Source: Streptomyces sp. NBC_00223 (GTDB lineage Bacteria; Actinomycetota; Actinomycetes; Streptomycetales; Streptomycetaceae). From it: 64,000 nt of DNA. The stretch is from NCBI RefSeq assembly GCF_036199905.1, contig NZ_CP108109.1, positions 1,736,001 through 1,800,000 on the forward strand. Reading direction: 5' to 3'. Of this stretch, positions 1 to 10,300 are shown one piece after another (the stretch's first letter is position 1; every line of letters begins with the position of its first letter). The notes beneath the pieces are model-generated. The model made no database searches. It was not told the DNA's origin and saw nothing but the letters and a program-made list of their open reading frames with translations. A program made the translations under genes and the position numbers.

Positions 1-1
1 C

Positions 2-163
2 GACGACGCCGAGGAGATCAGCGCCCTGTGGGGAAAGCTCGCCGAGGGCTCGACCGTCGTGAGTCCGCTGGAGCCCGCGCAGTGGGCGCCGTTGTACGGC
101 ATGCTCACCGACCGTTTCGGCGTCACCTGGGTCCTGGACGTCACCGCTCCGTACAACGGCTGA
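2..163 (+). CDS. VOC/PhnB-like protein, C-terminal end only
   Basis: Only the last 53 residues are present; the gene enters from outside the window. The end reads LYGMLTDRFGVTWVLDV then TAPYNG before TGA at 161-163. That tail is characteristic of PhnB-type vicinal-oxygen-chelate (glyoxalase/bleomycin-resistance fold) proteins, where the last strand carries a hydrophobic FGVxWxLxV motif. No metal ligand can be assessed from this piece, so the activity is unknown. It is separated by about 320 bp from the toxin locus and is probably unrelated to it. Confidence 0.7.
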   Translation, partial: DDAEEISALWGKLAEGSTVVSPLEPAQWAPLYGMLTDRFGVTWVLDVTAPYNG

Positions 164-482
164 ACCACCTGACCTGACGTGCCTGCGCCGTCTGGGCCGC
201 CGCATCCACACGGGCGGCGCGGACGCCGCGGGCACCGGACACGTGGAGCAGCGGAAGGCGAGCGCACGCTCGACGCGGTCGAGCAACTGCTCGCCGGCGC
301 CCACCCTCGCCCTCGGCGACGGGCAGGGAAACTCGATGATCACGGAATGTATCGATCCGCCCTCTCTGCCCCCGCTATCCGCAACAGCCTGTCACGCGTC
401 GAGTGCCGCACATACCCAATATTTGAGTTGTCCTTGACACGCGCATTACTCATGGCCAGGATTCCGCTGCTCACTGTGGGCG
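164..482. other. Intergenic region upstream of the LamG gene
   Basis: No convincing gene is seen in these 319 bp. The first 170 bp are GC-rich and could be a decayed coding remnant that I cannot identify. The last 100 bp are noticeably more AT-rich and contain the promoter candidate listed separately. Confidence 0.5.
434..462 (+). promoter_or_regulatory. Candidate HrdB-type promoter for the LamG-Rhs genes
   Basis: A perfect TTGACA (434-439) is followed after 17 nt by CAGGAT (457-462), a good vegetative sigma promoter for Streptomyces. It sits 20-40 bp upstream of the possible start codons (483 ATG, 501 GTG), so the transcript leader would be short. Confidence 0.5.
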
Positions 483-3400
483 ATGGGGTGTGGGGGGAAC
501 GTGGAATTCCGTTTGTTTTGGCGTGCCTTGGGGAGAGCGGGGGCGGTTGCGGCTGTCGGGGCGATGGCCTGGACGGGTGTGTCGCCGCTGGCTGCCGCGG
601 CGGCGGGTGACGGCGGGTCCGTCACGGAGGCCGAGCGGGCGCTGGAGCAGGCGCAGGAGTCCGGTGAGCAGGTCGAGGTGGTGGGGCAGCGGACGGAGAA
701 CACCACGACGTTCGCGAATCCCGACGGTTTCACGTTCACTCTTGATCAGTCGACGGTTCCGGTGAGGGTGGCGCGGCAGGACGGTTCGTGGGCGGCGCCG
801 GACGCGTCGCTGGAGGCCCGGAGTGATGGAACTCTGGCTCCCCGGGCGGCTGTTGTGGACCTGGTGTTCTCGGGTGGCGGCAGTACGGCTCCGCTGGTGT
901 CGATCGGGCACGCGGGCCGGGCGATGTCGCTGACGTGGCCGGGCACGCTGCCGGTCCCGACGGTGGACGGTGACAGCGCGGTGTACGCCGATGTGTTCCC
1001 GGGTGTGGATCTGCGGCTGACGGCGACGGCCGGGGGCTACCGTGAGGTGCTGGTCGTTAAGACTCCGGCGGCAGCGGCCGATCCGAGGGTCGGGCGGATC
1101 GAGTTCGGCATGAGCAGTTCCGGGCTGGACGTCAGAAGCACGGCGGGCGGCGGGCTGAGCGCGGTCGGCAACGACGGCCAGGAGGTCTTCACCTCTCCGC
1201 CCGCTCAGATGTGGGATTCGCACGCGGACACCACCGGTTCCGGCCAGGCGCGAGCTGCGGGGAGGAGCGCCGAGTCGGCCGGCGAGGACCCGGCGTCGTC
1301 GGCGGAGGCCCCCGGCCCTGGCGCCGGCACGGCGTCCGCGCCGATGGACATCTCCGACGGCACGCTGACGGTTGTCCCGGATCACGGCATGCTGTCCACC
1401 GCCGACGCGGACGCGTTCCCGCTGTACATCGATCCGGACGTCGCGCTGAGTTCGGGGGCGCCGACGCGTACTTTGCTCCGCAGTGACGGCTACAGCGACT
1501 ACGCCTGGGACAACGACGACTCGGACGGCAACAGCCGCGGCAAGGGTGACGGGCACTGCGGCACGTGGAACGGCTACTACTGCGGTCCTGGGTACACCCA
1601 GCGGCTGTACTTCCAGTTCACGCCGGGGTCGCTGAAGGGCAAGAAGGTGCTGAAGGCGACGTTCCGGGTGACGTCGCCGTGGGCGTTCCAGTGTGCGGCG
1701 CGGACGACGGATCTGGAGCGTACGAACAACATCTCCTCGTCCACGACGTGGTCCTCGCGGCCGAAGGAACTGGACTTGATGGTGGACCGGTCCTTCTCGG
1801 CGGGCCGGGGTTCGGCGTGCGACCCGGATTCCCCGGCGGCGCCGATCGAGTTCACCGACAACCCCGCCGAGACCAACGAGAATCTGACGCCGACGGTCGC
1901 GGACTTCGCGGCGGGCAAGTTCGCGAAGCTGACGCTGGAACTGCGGGCCCATGACGAGAGCGACACCTCGGCGTGGAAGCGGTTCAAGAACAACGCGGTG
2001 CTGTCGGTGAACTTCGTGGGCCTGCCCGCGCTGCCCACCAAGATCGGCGTCGTGGCGGGCAGCGGGACGGTGTGCTCGACCAGCAGCTCCAGTCCGTCGG
2101 TGATCTCCGACCCGACCCCGGCACTGAGCGCGGTACCCCAGACGGCCGCGGGCGGTGAGTCGGGAGCCAGGCTGCGGGTGGTGTTCAGCGTGGACAAGTA
2201 CACGGCCTCCACGAGCACATGGGCCAGCGCCTTCGGCGATCTGCTGCGTCCCAGCGCTCCCCAGTTCGCGGGCGACAACGTGCCCCCGGGTAGCGTGTCG
2301 GCGCCCACGCTCACCGACGGCACGCTGTACCGGTACGCCGCCTGGACGCGTTCGTACCAGGACGACGGCACCACCTACCTGGCCGGCCCGTCGAACGCCT
2401 CCACCTCCGGCTACTGCTACTTCAAGATCGACTCGACAGCGCCCAAGGCGCCCACGGTCACGTTCACCACCACCTACACCGAGTGCCTGCCCAACGCGTG
2501 TGTACCCGGCGGGGGCCCGGGGATCAGCGGGAAGGTCACCTTCGCGGCGGCGGCGGGCGAGACCGTCACCGCCTTCGAGTACAAGCTGTCGCCCAGCGAC
2601 ACGTGGGTCACCCTGGGCGCGGGCGTGACGTCCCTGACGGTCAAGCCGCCGGTACCGGGTACCTACCGGCTGGACGTACGCGGAAAGGACAGCCTGGGCC
2701 GGCCGGGCGCGGAAACGGTCAAGGACTTCGTCGTCGCCGCGGGCTCCGGACCGGTCGGGCAGTGGCACTTCGACGAGAACAGCGGCGCCGCCCTGGACTC
2801 CTCCAGCACGGTCGCGGCCGAGCAGGACAACGCGACGCTCTCCCCCACGGGTGCCACCCGTGACAACCGCGGCCGCAGGGGCGAGATCCTGCACGACGCG
2901 GCCGGCGCGGCACTGACCACCCCCGTGACGGACAAGGGCCTGCTCCTGAACGGGACCTCCGGTTACGCCGCCAGTGCGAACGCCGTGATCGACGCGCGGG
3001 CGTCGTACACGGTCTCGACCTGGGTCCGGCTGGGCACGAGCACGGTCCGCACGATGGGCATCGTCAGCCAGCAGGGCACCTCGGTCAGCCCGTTCTTCCT
3101 GTCCTACGCGGCCGACGGCGTCAACGACTGGAGCATCAGGGTCTACTCCTGCCCGACACCGACCACCTGCGCCTGGAACAAAGCGCGTTCCACGGTCAAA
3201 CCGGTGCCTGGGGCGTGGACACATCTGGTCGCGGAGTACGACGCGACGGCTGGGCAGCTCTCGCTCTACGTCAACGGCGCGTTCCAGGCCTCGGTGCCGG
3301 CGTCCGCCCCGAACGAACCCAACGGGCCGCTGCAGTTCGGCCGCGACACCTGGGGCGGCAACCCGGTCGACTACTTCGACGGAAGCATCGACGAGACCCG

Positions 3401-4175
3401 GGTATGGCAGCGCGCGCTGACACCCGAGGAGATCACCGCCGAGGCACATTCCCTCGACGCCGCCGGATACGGGAACACCGAACTCGTCGCGGCCTGGAAC
3501 CCCGCAGGCGGCAGCGGCACCACCCTCACCGACACCACCTCCGGCTACGGCCGCACCCTGACCCTGACCGGCGGAGCAACACTCGACGGCGATGCCGTCG
3601 TTCTGAACGGCACGAACGGGTCGGCGAGCACTTCCGGTTCGGTCGTGGACGACCTGGGTTCGTTCACCGTGACAGCCCGCGCCCAACTGGACGAGACCGC
3701 CCTCTTGACGAAGCCCGTCGGTTACACCGCCCAAGTGGCGGGCCAGCGTTCGGCGAGCGGCGCCTCCTGGGGCCTGTGGTTCAAGCTCACCGGGACGGCG
3801 ACCGTACTTGACGACGACGCCAATATCGTCAACGTTCCCGAGGGGCAGTGGCTGTTCGGACGGGTGAACACCGACGGGTCATTGACCGGCGCAGCATCAC
3901 CGGTTGAGGCGCTGTCCGGTACGAGTACGGACGTTTCGAGGCAGATCACGGGTGTCTTTGATGCCCAGTCGACGACGGCGAGCCTGTATCTGGGAGACAT
4001 CGAGCAGAGCACGCAGTCGTACACGGCGGTGGTGGGTTCCGGTGACTTCACCGCCGGCCGGGGCTATGTCAACGGAGTGTGGGGCAACTATCTGCCCGGC
4101 CGTATCGAGGAGATCAGGGTGTGGTCCGGAGCGATGACCGACTCCGACCAGATCGGTGTCGTGGTGGGCGACTGA
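483..4175 (+). CDS. Secreted DNRLRE/LamG-domain surface protein
   Basis: 1230 residues with an N-terminal Sec signal peptide (Arg-containing n-region, then an Ala/Val-rich core ending near a run of Ala around residue 40). Residues about 310-520 resemble a DNRLRE-type domain with Cys pairs. After a fibronectin-like middle there are two concanavalin/LamG jelly-roll domains, about 752-985 and 1000-1228, each with the typical ending in which an IDE(T/I)RVW motif follows the ligand-binding sheet. It probably acts as a cell-surface or matrix-binding protein. It lies directly upstream and in the same orientation as the giant Rhs gene, an arrangement I recall from other Streptomyces, so a role in display or delivery of the Rhs toxin is plausible but inferred. 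GTG at 501 is an alternative start, with a G-rich Shine-Dalgarno-like stretch at 491-498. Confidence 0.75.
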   Translation: MGCGGNVEFRLFWRALGRAGAVAAVGAMAWTGVSPLAAAAAGDGGSVTEAERALEQAQESGEQVEVVGQRTENTTTFANPDGFTFTLDQSTVPVRVARQDGSWAAPDASLEARSDGTLAPRAAVVDLVFSGGGSTAPLVSIGHAGRAMSLTWPGTLPVPTVDGDSAVYADVFPGVDLRLTATAGGYREVLVVKTPAAAADPRVGRIEFGMSSSGLDVRSTAGGGLSAVGNDGQEVFTSPPAQMWDSHADTTGSGQARAAGRSAESAGEDPASSAEAPGPGAGTASAPMDISDGTLTVVPDHGMLSTADADAFPLYIDPDVALSSGAPTRTLLRSDGYSDYAWDNDDSDGNSRGKGDGHCGTWNGYYCGPGYTQRLYFQFTPGSLKGKKVLKATFRVTSPWAFQCAARTTDLERTNNISSSTTWSSRPKELDLMVDRSFSAGRGSACDPDSPAAPIEFTDNPAETNENLTPTVADFAAGKFAKLTLELRAHDESDTSAWKRFKNNAVLSVNFVGLPALPTKIGVVAGSGTVCSTSSSSPSVISDPTPALSAVPQTAAGGESGARLRVVFSVDKYTASTSTWASAFGDLLRPSAPQFAGDNVPPGSVSAPTLTDGTLYRYAAWTRSYQDDGTTYLAGPSNASTSGYCYFKIDSTAPKAPTVTFTTTYTECLPNACVPGGGPGISGKVTFAAAAGETVTAFEYKLSPSDTWVTLGAGVTSLTVKPPVPGTYRLDVRGKDSLGRPGAETVKDFVVAAGSGPVGQWHFDENSGAALDSSSTVAAEQDNATLSPTGATRDNRGRRGEILHDAAGAALTTPVTDKGLLLNGTSGYAASANAVIDARASYTVSTWVRLGTSTVRTMGIVSQQGTSVSPFFLSYAADGVNDWSIRVYSCPTPTTCAWNKARSTVKPVPGAWTHLVAEYDATAGQLSLYVNGAFQASVPASAPNEPNGPLQFGRDTWGGNPVDYFDGSIDETRVWQRALTPEEITAEAHSLDAAGYGNTELVAAWNPAGGSGTTLTDTTSGYGRTLTLTGGATLDGDAVVLNGTNGSASTSGSVVDDLGSFTVTARAQLDETALLTKPVGYTAQVAGQRSASGASWGLWFKLTGTATVLDDDANIVNVPEGQWLFGRVNTDGSLTGAASPVEALSGTSTDVSRQITGVFDAQSTTASLYLGDIEQSTQSYTAVVGSGDFTAGRGYVNGVWGNYLPGRIEEIRVWSGAMTDSDQIGVVVGD

Positions 4176-4321
4176 CCGCCGGAGGTGGGGCGAGGGCGGC
4201 CGCTTCAGCCGCCCCGCCCTCCGACCGGCGCCGACAGAACTTGTGCGTGTGCTGTCCGTAATTCGGTTCGTGGAGCGTCCGTGGCAGATGTCCGGACGCC
4301 ATCGACTGGGGGGTTTGCGTC

Positions 4322-7300
4322 GTGGGTACTCGGTCCGGCACCACTCGTCCGCTGTGGAGCGTGCTGTCGTTCCGTGGGGCGAAGAACGCAAGCGCTCGCG
4401 GCTCCGGCCGGCTCAGGGCGGTCTCGGTCGTCGCGGTTGTCGCACTCGCCGTTCCCCTCGGCCTCACCCCGATGGCGCACGCCGCTCCGGGGCCGCTGGG
4501 CCGGCCGGACCTCCCCGGGCAACGGTCGGTCAAGGTGCACACCGTCGGACCCGGCGCGAAACAGGCACGCAAGCACGTGGCCGACGCCGAGGCGGCCGAC
4601 AACTCGCGGGCCCGGCGCGCCCTGGCCGAGCAGACCACGGCCTGGCCGAAGGGCGGCACGGCCCGGATACGAATGGCGGGCGGCACCGGCCCCACGGCGG
4701 CGGGCGGCCTTCCGGTGGCAGTCAGCAGTACCGGGGGAAGTGACACCGGCGGCACCGCCGAGGTCACCGTGCTGGACCGGACGGCCACCGCTGCCGCCGG
4801 GGTGCGGGGCGTCCTACTCTCGGTCCGGCCGCAAACCGCCGGTACAGCGAGGCTATCCGTCGGCTACACGTCGTTCGCCTCGGCGTACGGCGGTGGCTGG
4901 TCAGGGCGGCTCCGGCTGGTGGAGTTGCCGGGCTGCGCGCTGACGACACCGGATCTCGCGGAGTGCCGTACCCAGACGGCGCTGGCATCGGCCAACGACC
5001 TTTCGACGCAGTCGGTTTCCGCGAGCGCCCCGCTGACTACAGGCGCGGGTGCCAACTCGTTCAACGTGTTCGCCCTGACAGCGGGCAGCGGGGCATCGAC
5101 GACGGGCAGCGGTGACTACACGGCCACTGCCCTGTCGGCGTCGTCGAAGTGGGAGGCGGGCGGATCGTCGGGATCGTTCACCTGGTCGTACGCGATGCAG
5201 GAACCGGCTGCCACGGCCGGCCCGGCGCCCTCGGTCTCGGTGTCGTACGACTCGGGAAGCATCGACGGCCGCACCGCCTCGACCAACAACCAGGGGTCGC
5301 AGGTCGGCGAGGGATTCGGGCTGTCCACCGACTCCTATGTCTCCCGGCAGTACGGCAGTTGTGACGACGACGGGCACGCGGACGTCTACGACCAGTGCTG
5401 GAAGTACGACAACGCCTCGCTGGTGCTCAACGGCAAGTCGACCGAACTCGTCAAGGACGACACCAGCGGAGTGTGGCGGCTGGCCGACGACGACGCCTCG
5501 ACGGTCACCCAATCCACCGGAGCCGACAACGGGGACGACGACGGCGAGTACTGGACCGTGGTCACCGGCGACGGCACCAAATACGTCTTCGGCCTCAACA
5601 AACTGCCCGGCGCCGGGACCGAACGCACCAACTCCGTATGGACCGCCCCCGTCTTCGGCGACGACTCCGGCGAGCCCGGCTACAGCAACGGCTCCGCGTT
5701 CGCGGACCGCTGGCTGACCCAGGCATGGCGCTGGAACCTGGACTACGTCGTCGACACACACGGCAACGCGGAGACCTACTGGTACACCGCGGAGACCAAC
5801 TACTACAAGAAGAACGGCGCCACGACCGCGAACGCCAAGTACATCCGCGGCGGACACCTCGACAAGATCCTCTACGGACAGCGGTCCGACACCCTGTTCA
5901 GCGCGACCGCGACCGACCAGGTGGCCTTCAGTTACGAGGAGCGCTGCTTCGCCACAAGCTGCTCCAGCCTGACCGATGCCACCTCCGACAACTGGCCGGA
6001 CGTGCCCTTCGACACGATCTGCGCCTCGGGCGCGTCGGACACCGACTGCATGTCGGAGGCCCCCGCGTTCTTCACCCGCAAGCGTCTGACCCAGGTGCAG
6101 ACCTCCGTGTGGTCCGGCACCGGCACGACGTACACCCCGGTCGACAAGTGGGTGCTGACGCAGGAATTCCAGGACCCCGGTGACATCGGGGACACCTCGG
6201 ACCAGACGCTGGTACTGAAGTCCGTCAAGCACACCGGTCAGACGGGCACGACGACCGCGCTCGACCCGGTGTCCTTCACGTACCGGATGCTGCCGAACCG
6301 GGTCGATGCCACGGACGACATCCTGCCGCTGAACCGGCCGCGCATCGACACGATCACCTCCGAGACCGGAGCGATCAGCACGGTGTCGTTCGCGGCGGCC
6401 GAGTGCGTGCGGGGTTCGCACATGCCGGCTGCCGAGGACAACGACACCATGTCGTGCTATCCGGTCTACTGGCACATCAACGGTGCCGAGGACGCCGGCC
6501 TCGACTGGTTCCACAAATACCGGGTGCAGGGGGTCTTCACCTCCGACCCCGCCGCCGGCAACGAAGCGGTCGAGCAGTCCTACAGCTACGCCGACCCCGC
6601 CTGGCACTATGACGACAGCCCCTTCACGCCCGAGGACGAGCGCACCTGGTCGGTCTGGCGCGGCTACGGAACGGTGACCGTCTTCTCCGGCGACAGCGAC
6701 CACGTCCGGTCCAAGACCGTCACCCGGTACATGCAGGGCATGAACGGGGACAAGCAGAAGAGCGGCATTCCGCGCAGCGTCACGGTCGGCGGCATCAGCG
6801 GCACCGGCCTCACGGTCTCCGCCGTCACCGACTCCGACCAGTACGCAGGGTTCACCCGTGAACAGGTGACCTACGACGGCTCCACGGCGGTCTCCGCGAC
6901 CGTCAACGACCCGTGGTCGTCCAGGACCGCCACGCAGCACAAGTCGTACGCCGACATCGAGGCGTACTACATACGCACCGGCAAGACCTACTCCGACACC
7001 TACCTCACGGTGCCCGCGAAGTGGCGTACGAGTTCGGTCGCCACCACGTACGACTCCTACGGCATGGCCGTCAAGGCGGACTCCGCCGGTGACACCGCCA
7101 AGAGCGGCGACGAGACCTGCACCCGTACCTGGTACGCCCGCAACGACAGCGCGGGCATCAACTCCCTCACCTCCCGGGTCCGTACGGTGGGCGCGGCCTG
7201 CACGGCCTCGGAGGCGTCACTGTCCCTGCCCGCGTCCACGGCGACAGCCGGTGATGTGCTCGCCGACTCCGCGACGGTGTACGACAGCGCGACCGCGACC

Positions 7301-10300
7301 GCCTGGTCGGCCACGCAGACTCCCACCAAGGGAGAGGCGACCTGGTCCGGACGGCCGGGCGGCTACCCGGCATCACCGGACGCCAACGGCGAGCGGTACC
7401 CGAGCAGTTGGCAGACCACGGGCAGGTCGACGCTCGACGACCTCGGCCGGGTGACGTACACGGAGGACGCCGCAGGCACGCCCAGCACCATGGCGTACAC
7501 CCCGACCGGGGCCGGTCCGCTGACCCGCACGATCGCCACCAACGTCGCGACCCAGAAGGTGACCACCTTCTACGACGGTCTGCGCGGCCTGCCCACCATG
7601 GTCTTCGACGTCAACACCAAGAAGACCGAACTGGCCTACGACGGACTGGGCCGGCTGACCGGGGTCTGGTTCCCGAACCGGTCCAAGTCCAGCGAGAGCG
7701 CCAACACGACCTTCGACTACCACGTGAGCCGCGACGCCCAGCCCTACGTCACCACCTCGACACTCGGTCTGAACGGCACCCGCAACACCAGCTATCAGAT
7801 CTACGACGCGCTGCTCCGCCCGCTTCAGACCCAGACTCCGACCCCGACGGGCGGCCGTCTGCTCACCGACACCCGGTACGACTCGCGGGGTCTGGCGTAC
7901 GAGACGTTCTCCGGCATCTTCGACAGCGCCGGCACGCCGAACGGCGAATACGCCCGGGCCGAGTACGGCGGCGCTCCCACCCAGAACGAGTTCACCTTCG
8001 ACGGCGCCGGCCGGACCACCTCGGACACCCTGCTCGTGTACGGCGTGCAGAAGGGCGCGACCGTCAGAACGACGTACACCGGCGATTCCACGGCCACCAG
8101 CGCCCGCACCGGCGGAAGTGCCGCCCGGGTGATCACCGACGCGCTCGGCCGTACCACCGAGCGCCGTGACTACGCCGGCACATCCCCGGCGGACGCCGAC
8201 TACGGAGGCACCGCACCGCTGCCGGGCCACACCACGACCTTCTACGGCTACACACGTGACGGCAAGCCGAAAACGGTGACCGGACCCGACAATACGCAGT
8301 GGTCTTACGGGTACGACCTGTTCGGCCGCCAGGTCTCCGCCACGGACCCGGACATGGGCACGACCACCACGGCGTACACATCCCTGGACCAGGTCGACTA
8401 CACGCAGAACTCCGCAGGGAAGACCGTCCTCTACGGATACGACACACTTGGCCGCAAGACCGGCGAGTGGCAGACCAGCAAGACCGACACCAACAAACTC
8501 GCGGCCTGGACCTACGACAGCGTGGCCAAGGGGCAGTTGGCCTCCGCCACCCGCTACGACGGGGGCCTGGCCGGCAAGGCATACACCCAGAAGGTCCTCA
8601 CCTACGACTCCCTGTATCACCCCACGCAGACCGAACTGGACCTGGCCCCGACCGATCCGCTGGTCACCTCCGGGGTCGCGCAGTCCAGCTACACCTTCGC
8701 CAGCGCCTACGGCGTGGACGGCAGCCTCACCCAGGCCCAGGCGCCCGCGGTCGCGGGTCTGCCCCAGGAGTGGGTCAGCTACACCTACCGTCCCACCGGT
8801 CAGATCGACACGGTCTCCGGTGCCAGCGGTTATCTGCAGAATGTCAGCTACTCGTCGCTCGGGCAGCCTCAGCTGCTCACCCTGGGCACCTCTGCCGCGA
8901 CCGGCGTGAAGAAGGCGTACATCTCCAACGAGTACGAGGCGGGCACCGGCCGCCTCACCCGCTCCTCAGTGACCGACCAGACGCACGCCTGGATGCCGCA
9001 GGACCTCAACTACTCCTACGACGACGCCGGCAACGTCACCAAGATCACCGACCCCACCACACTGGGCGGCACCGCACAGGCCGACACGCAGTGCTTCGGT
9101 TACGACGGATACCGTCGGCTGACCAGCGCCTGGACCCCGGCCGACGCCAACTGCGCCACCACCACAACGGGCGGAGCGGCGCCGTACTCGACCGGCTACA
9201 CCTACAACCCGGCAGGACTGCGGCTGAGCGAGACCCAGCACCCCGCCGGTGGCACCACCACCACGAACTACTGCTACAACGACACCGCGCATCCGCACGC
9301 CGTGACCGCGACCACCGCCGCGGCGAGCTGCGTGGGCGTCACTCCCAAGTACGTCTACGACAACACCGGCAACACCACCACGCGCCCCGGTGCCACGGGA
9401 AGTCAGACCCTGGCGTGGAACAGCGAGGGCGATCTCACCACCACGACTGAGGGAACGAAGTCGACCGGGTACCTCTACGACGCCGACGGCAACCTGCTGC
9501 TCCGGCGGGCGAGCGCCGGCGGCGAGTCCGTGCTGTACCTGGGCGCGACCGAGCTGCACACCAAGACGGTGTCCGGAACGACCAAGACCTGGGCGACCCG
9601 TACGTACACGGCCGGCGCCGACGGGCCCGCCATCGCCGTACGATCCAACCAGTCCGGTACGACCCAGCTGTCCTGGCTGGTCGCGGACCAGCACGGAACG
9701 TCCAGCCTCGCGATGGACGCCACGACCCAGGCCATCACCAAGCGCTACAGCACCCCGTTCGGCGCGCCCCGCGGCACAGCTGCCACCACCTGGCCCGACG
9801 ACAAGGCGTTCCTCGGCCAGCCCGCCGACACCGGCACCGGCCTCACCCACATCGGCGCCCGCGAATACGACCCGGCCATCGGCCGCTTCCTCAGCATCGA
9901 CCCCCTCCTGGAAACCGACAAACCCCAAACCCTCAACGGCTACACCTACAGCGCCAACAACCCCGCCACCTTCAGCGACCCCGACGGCATGGGTGTCATG
10001 GAATGCATGACCGGTGCGTTGTCGAATTGTGCCGGCGGTACGCCGACGGCATCGTCGACCTACGACGAAAAGCGCGACCCACATAGTGGTTCGAGTACCG
10101 GGAGCAGCTCCGCTTCCATTTACACGGGCCCGCCGGCTGGACCGGCCGCGCCGACGTGCGGCTGGTGCATTCTGCAGCCCTATGTGGCACCCTATCGGCC
10201 CATGTACCAGTTCGATTTCGGCAACCTTCCTTATCAGGGAATCATTGATGACCCTGCGGCGGACAACAACGACATGTCCCGAATGTTGCTCTACCACTGG

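Noticed and set aside
471..3734. Very long open frame on the minus strand opposite the LamG gene
   Set aside because: It is the antisense shadow of a high-GC gene: Arg/Gly/Pro-rich, no recognisable domain, no ribosome site. The plus-strand gene has a signal peptide and clear domains.
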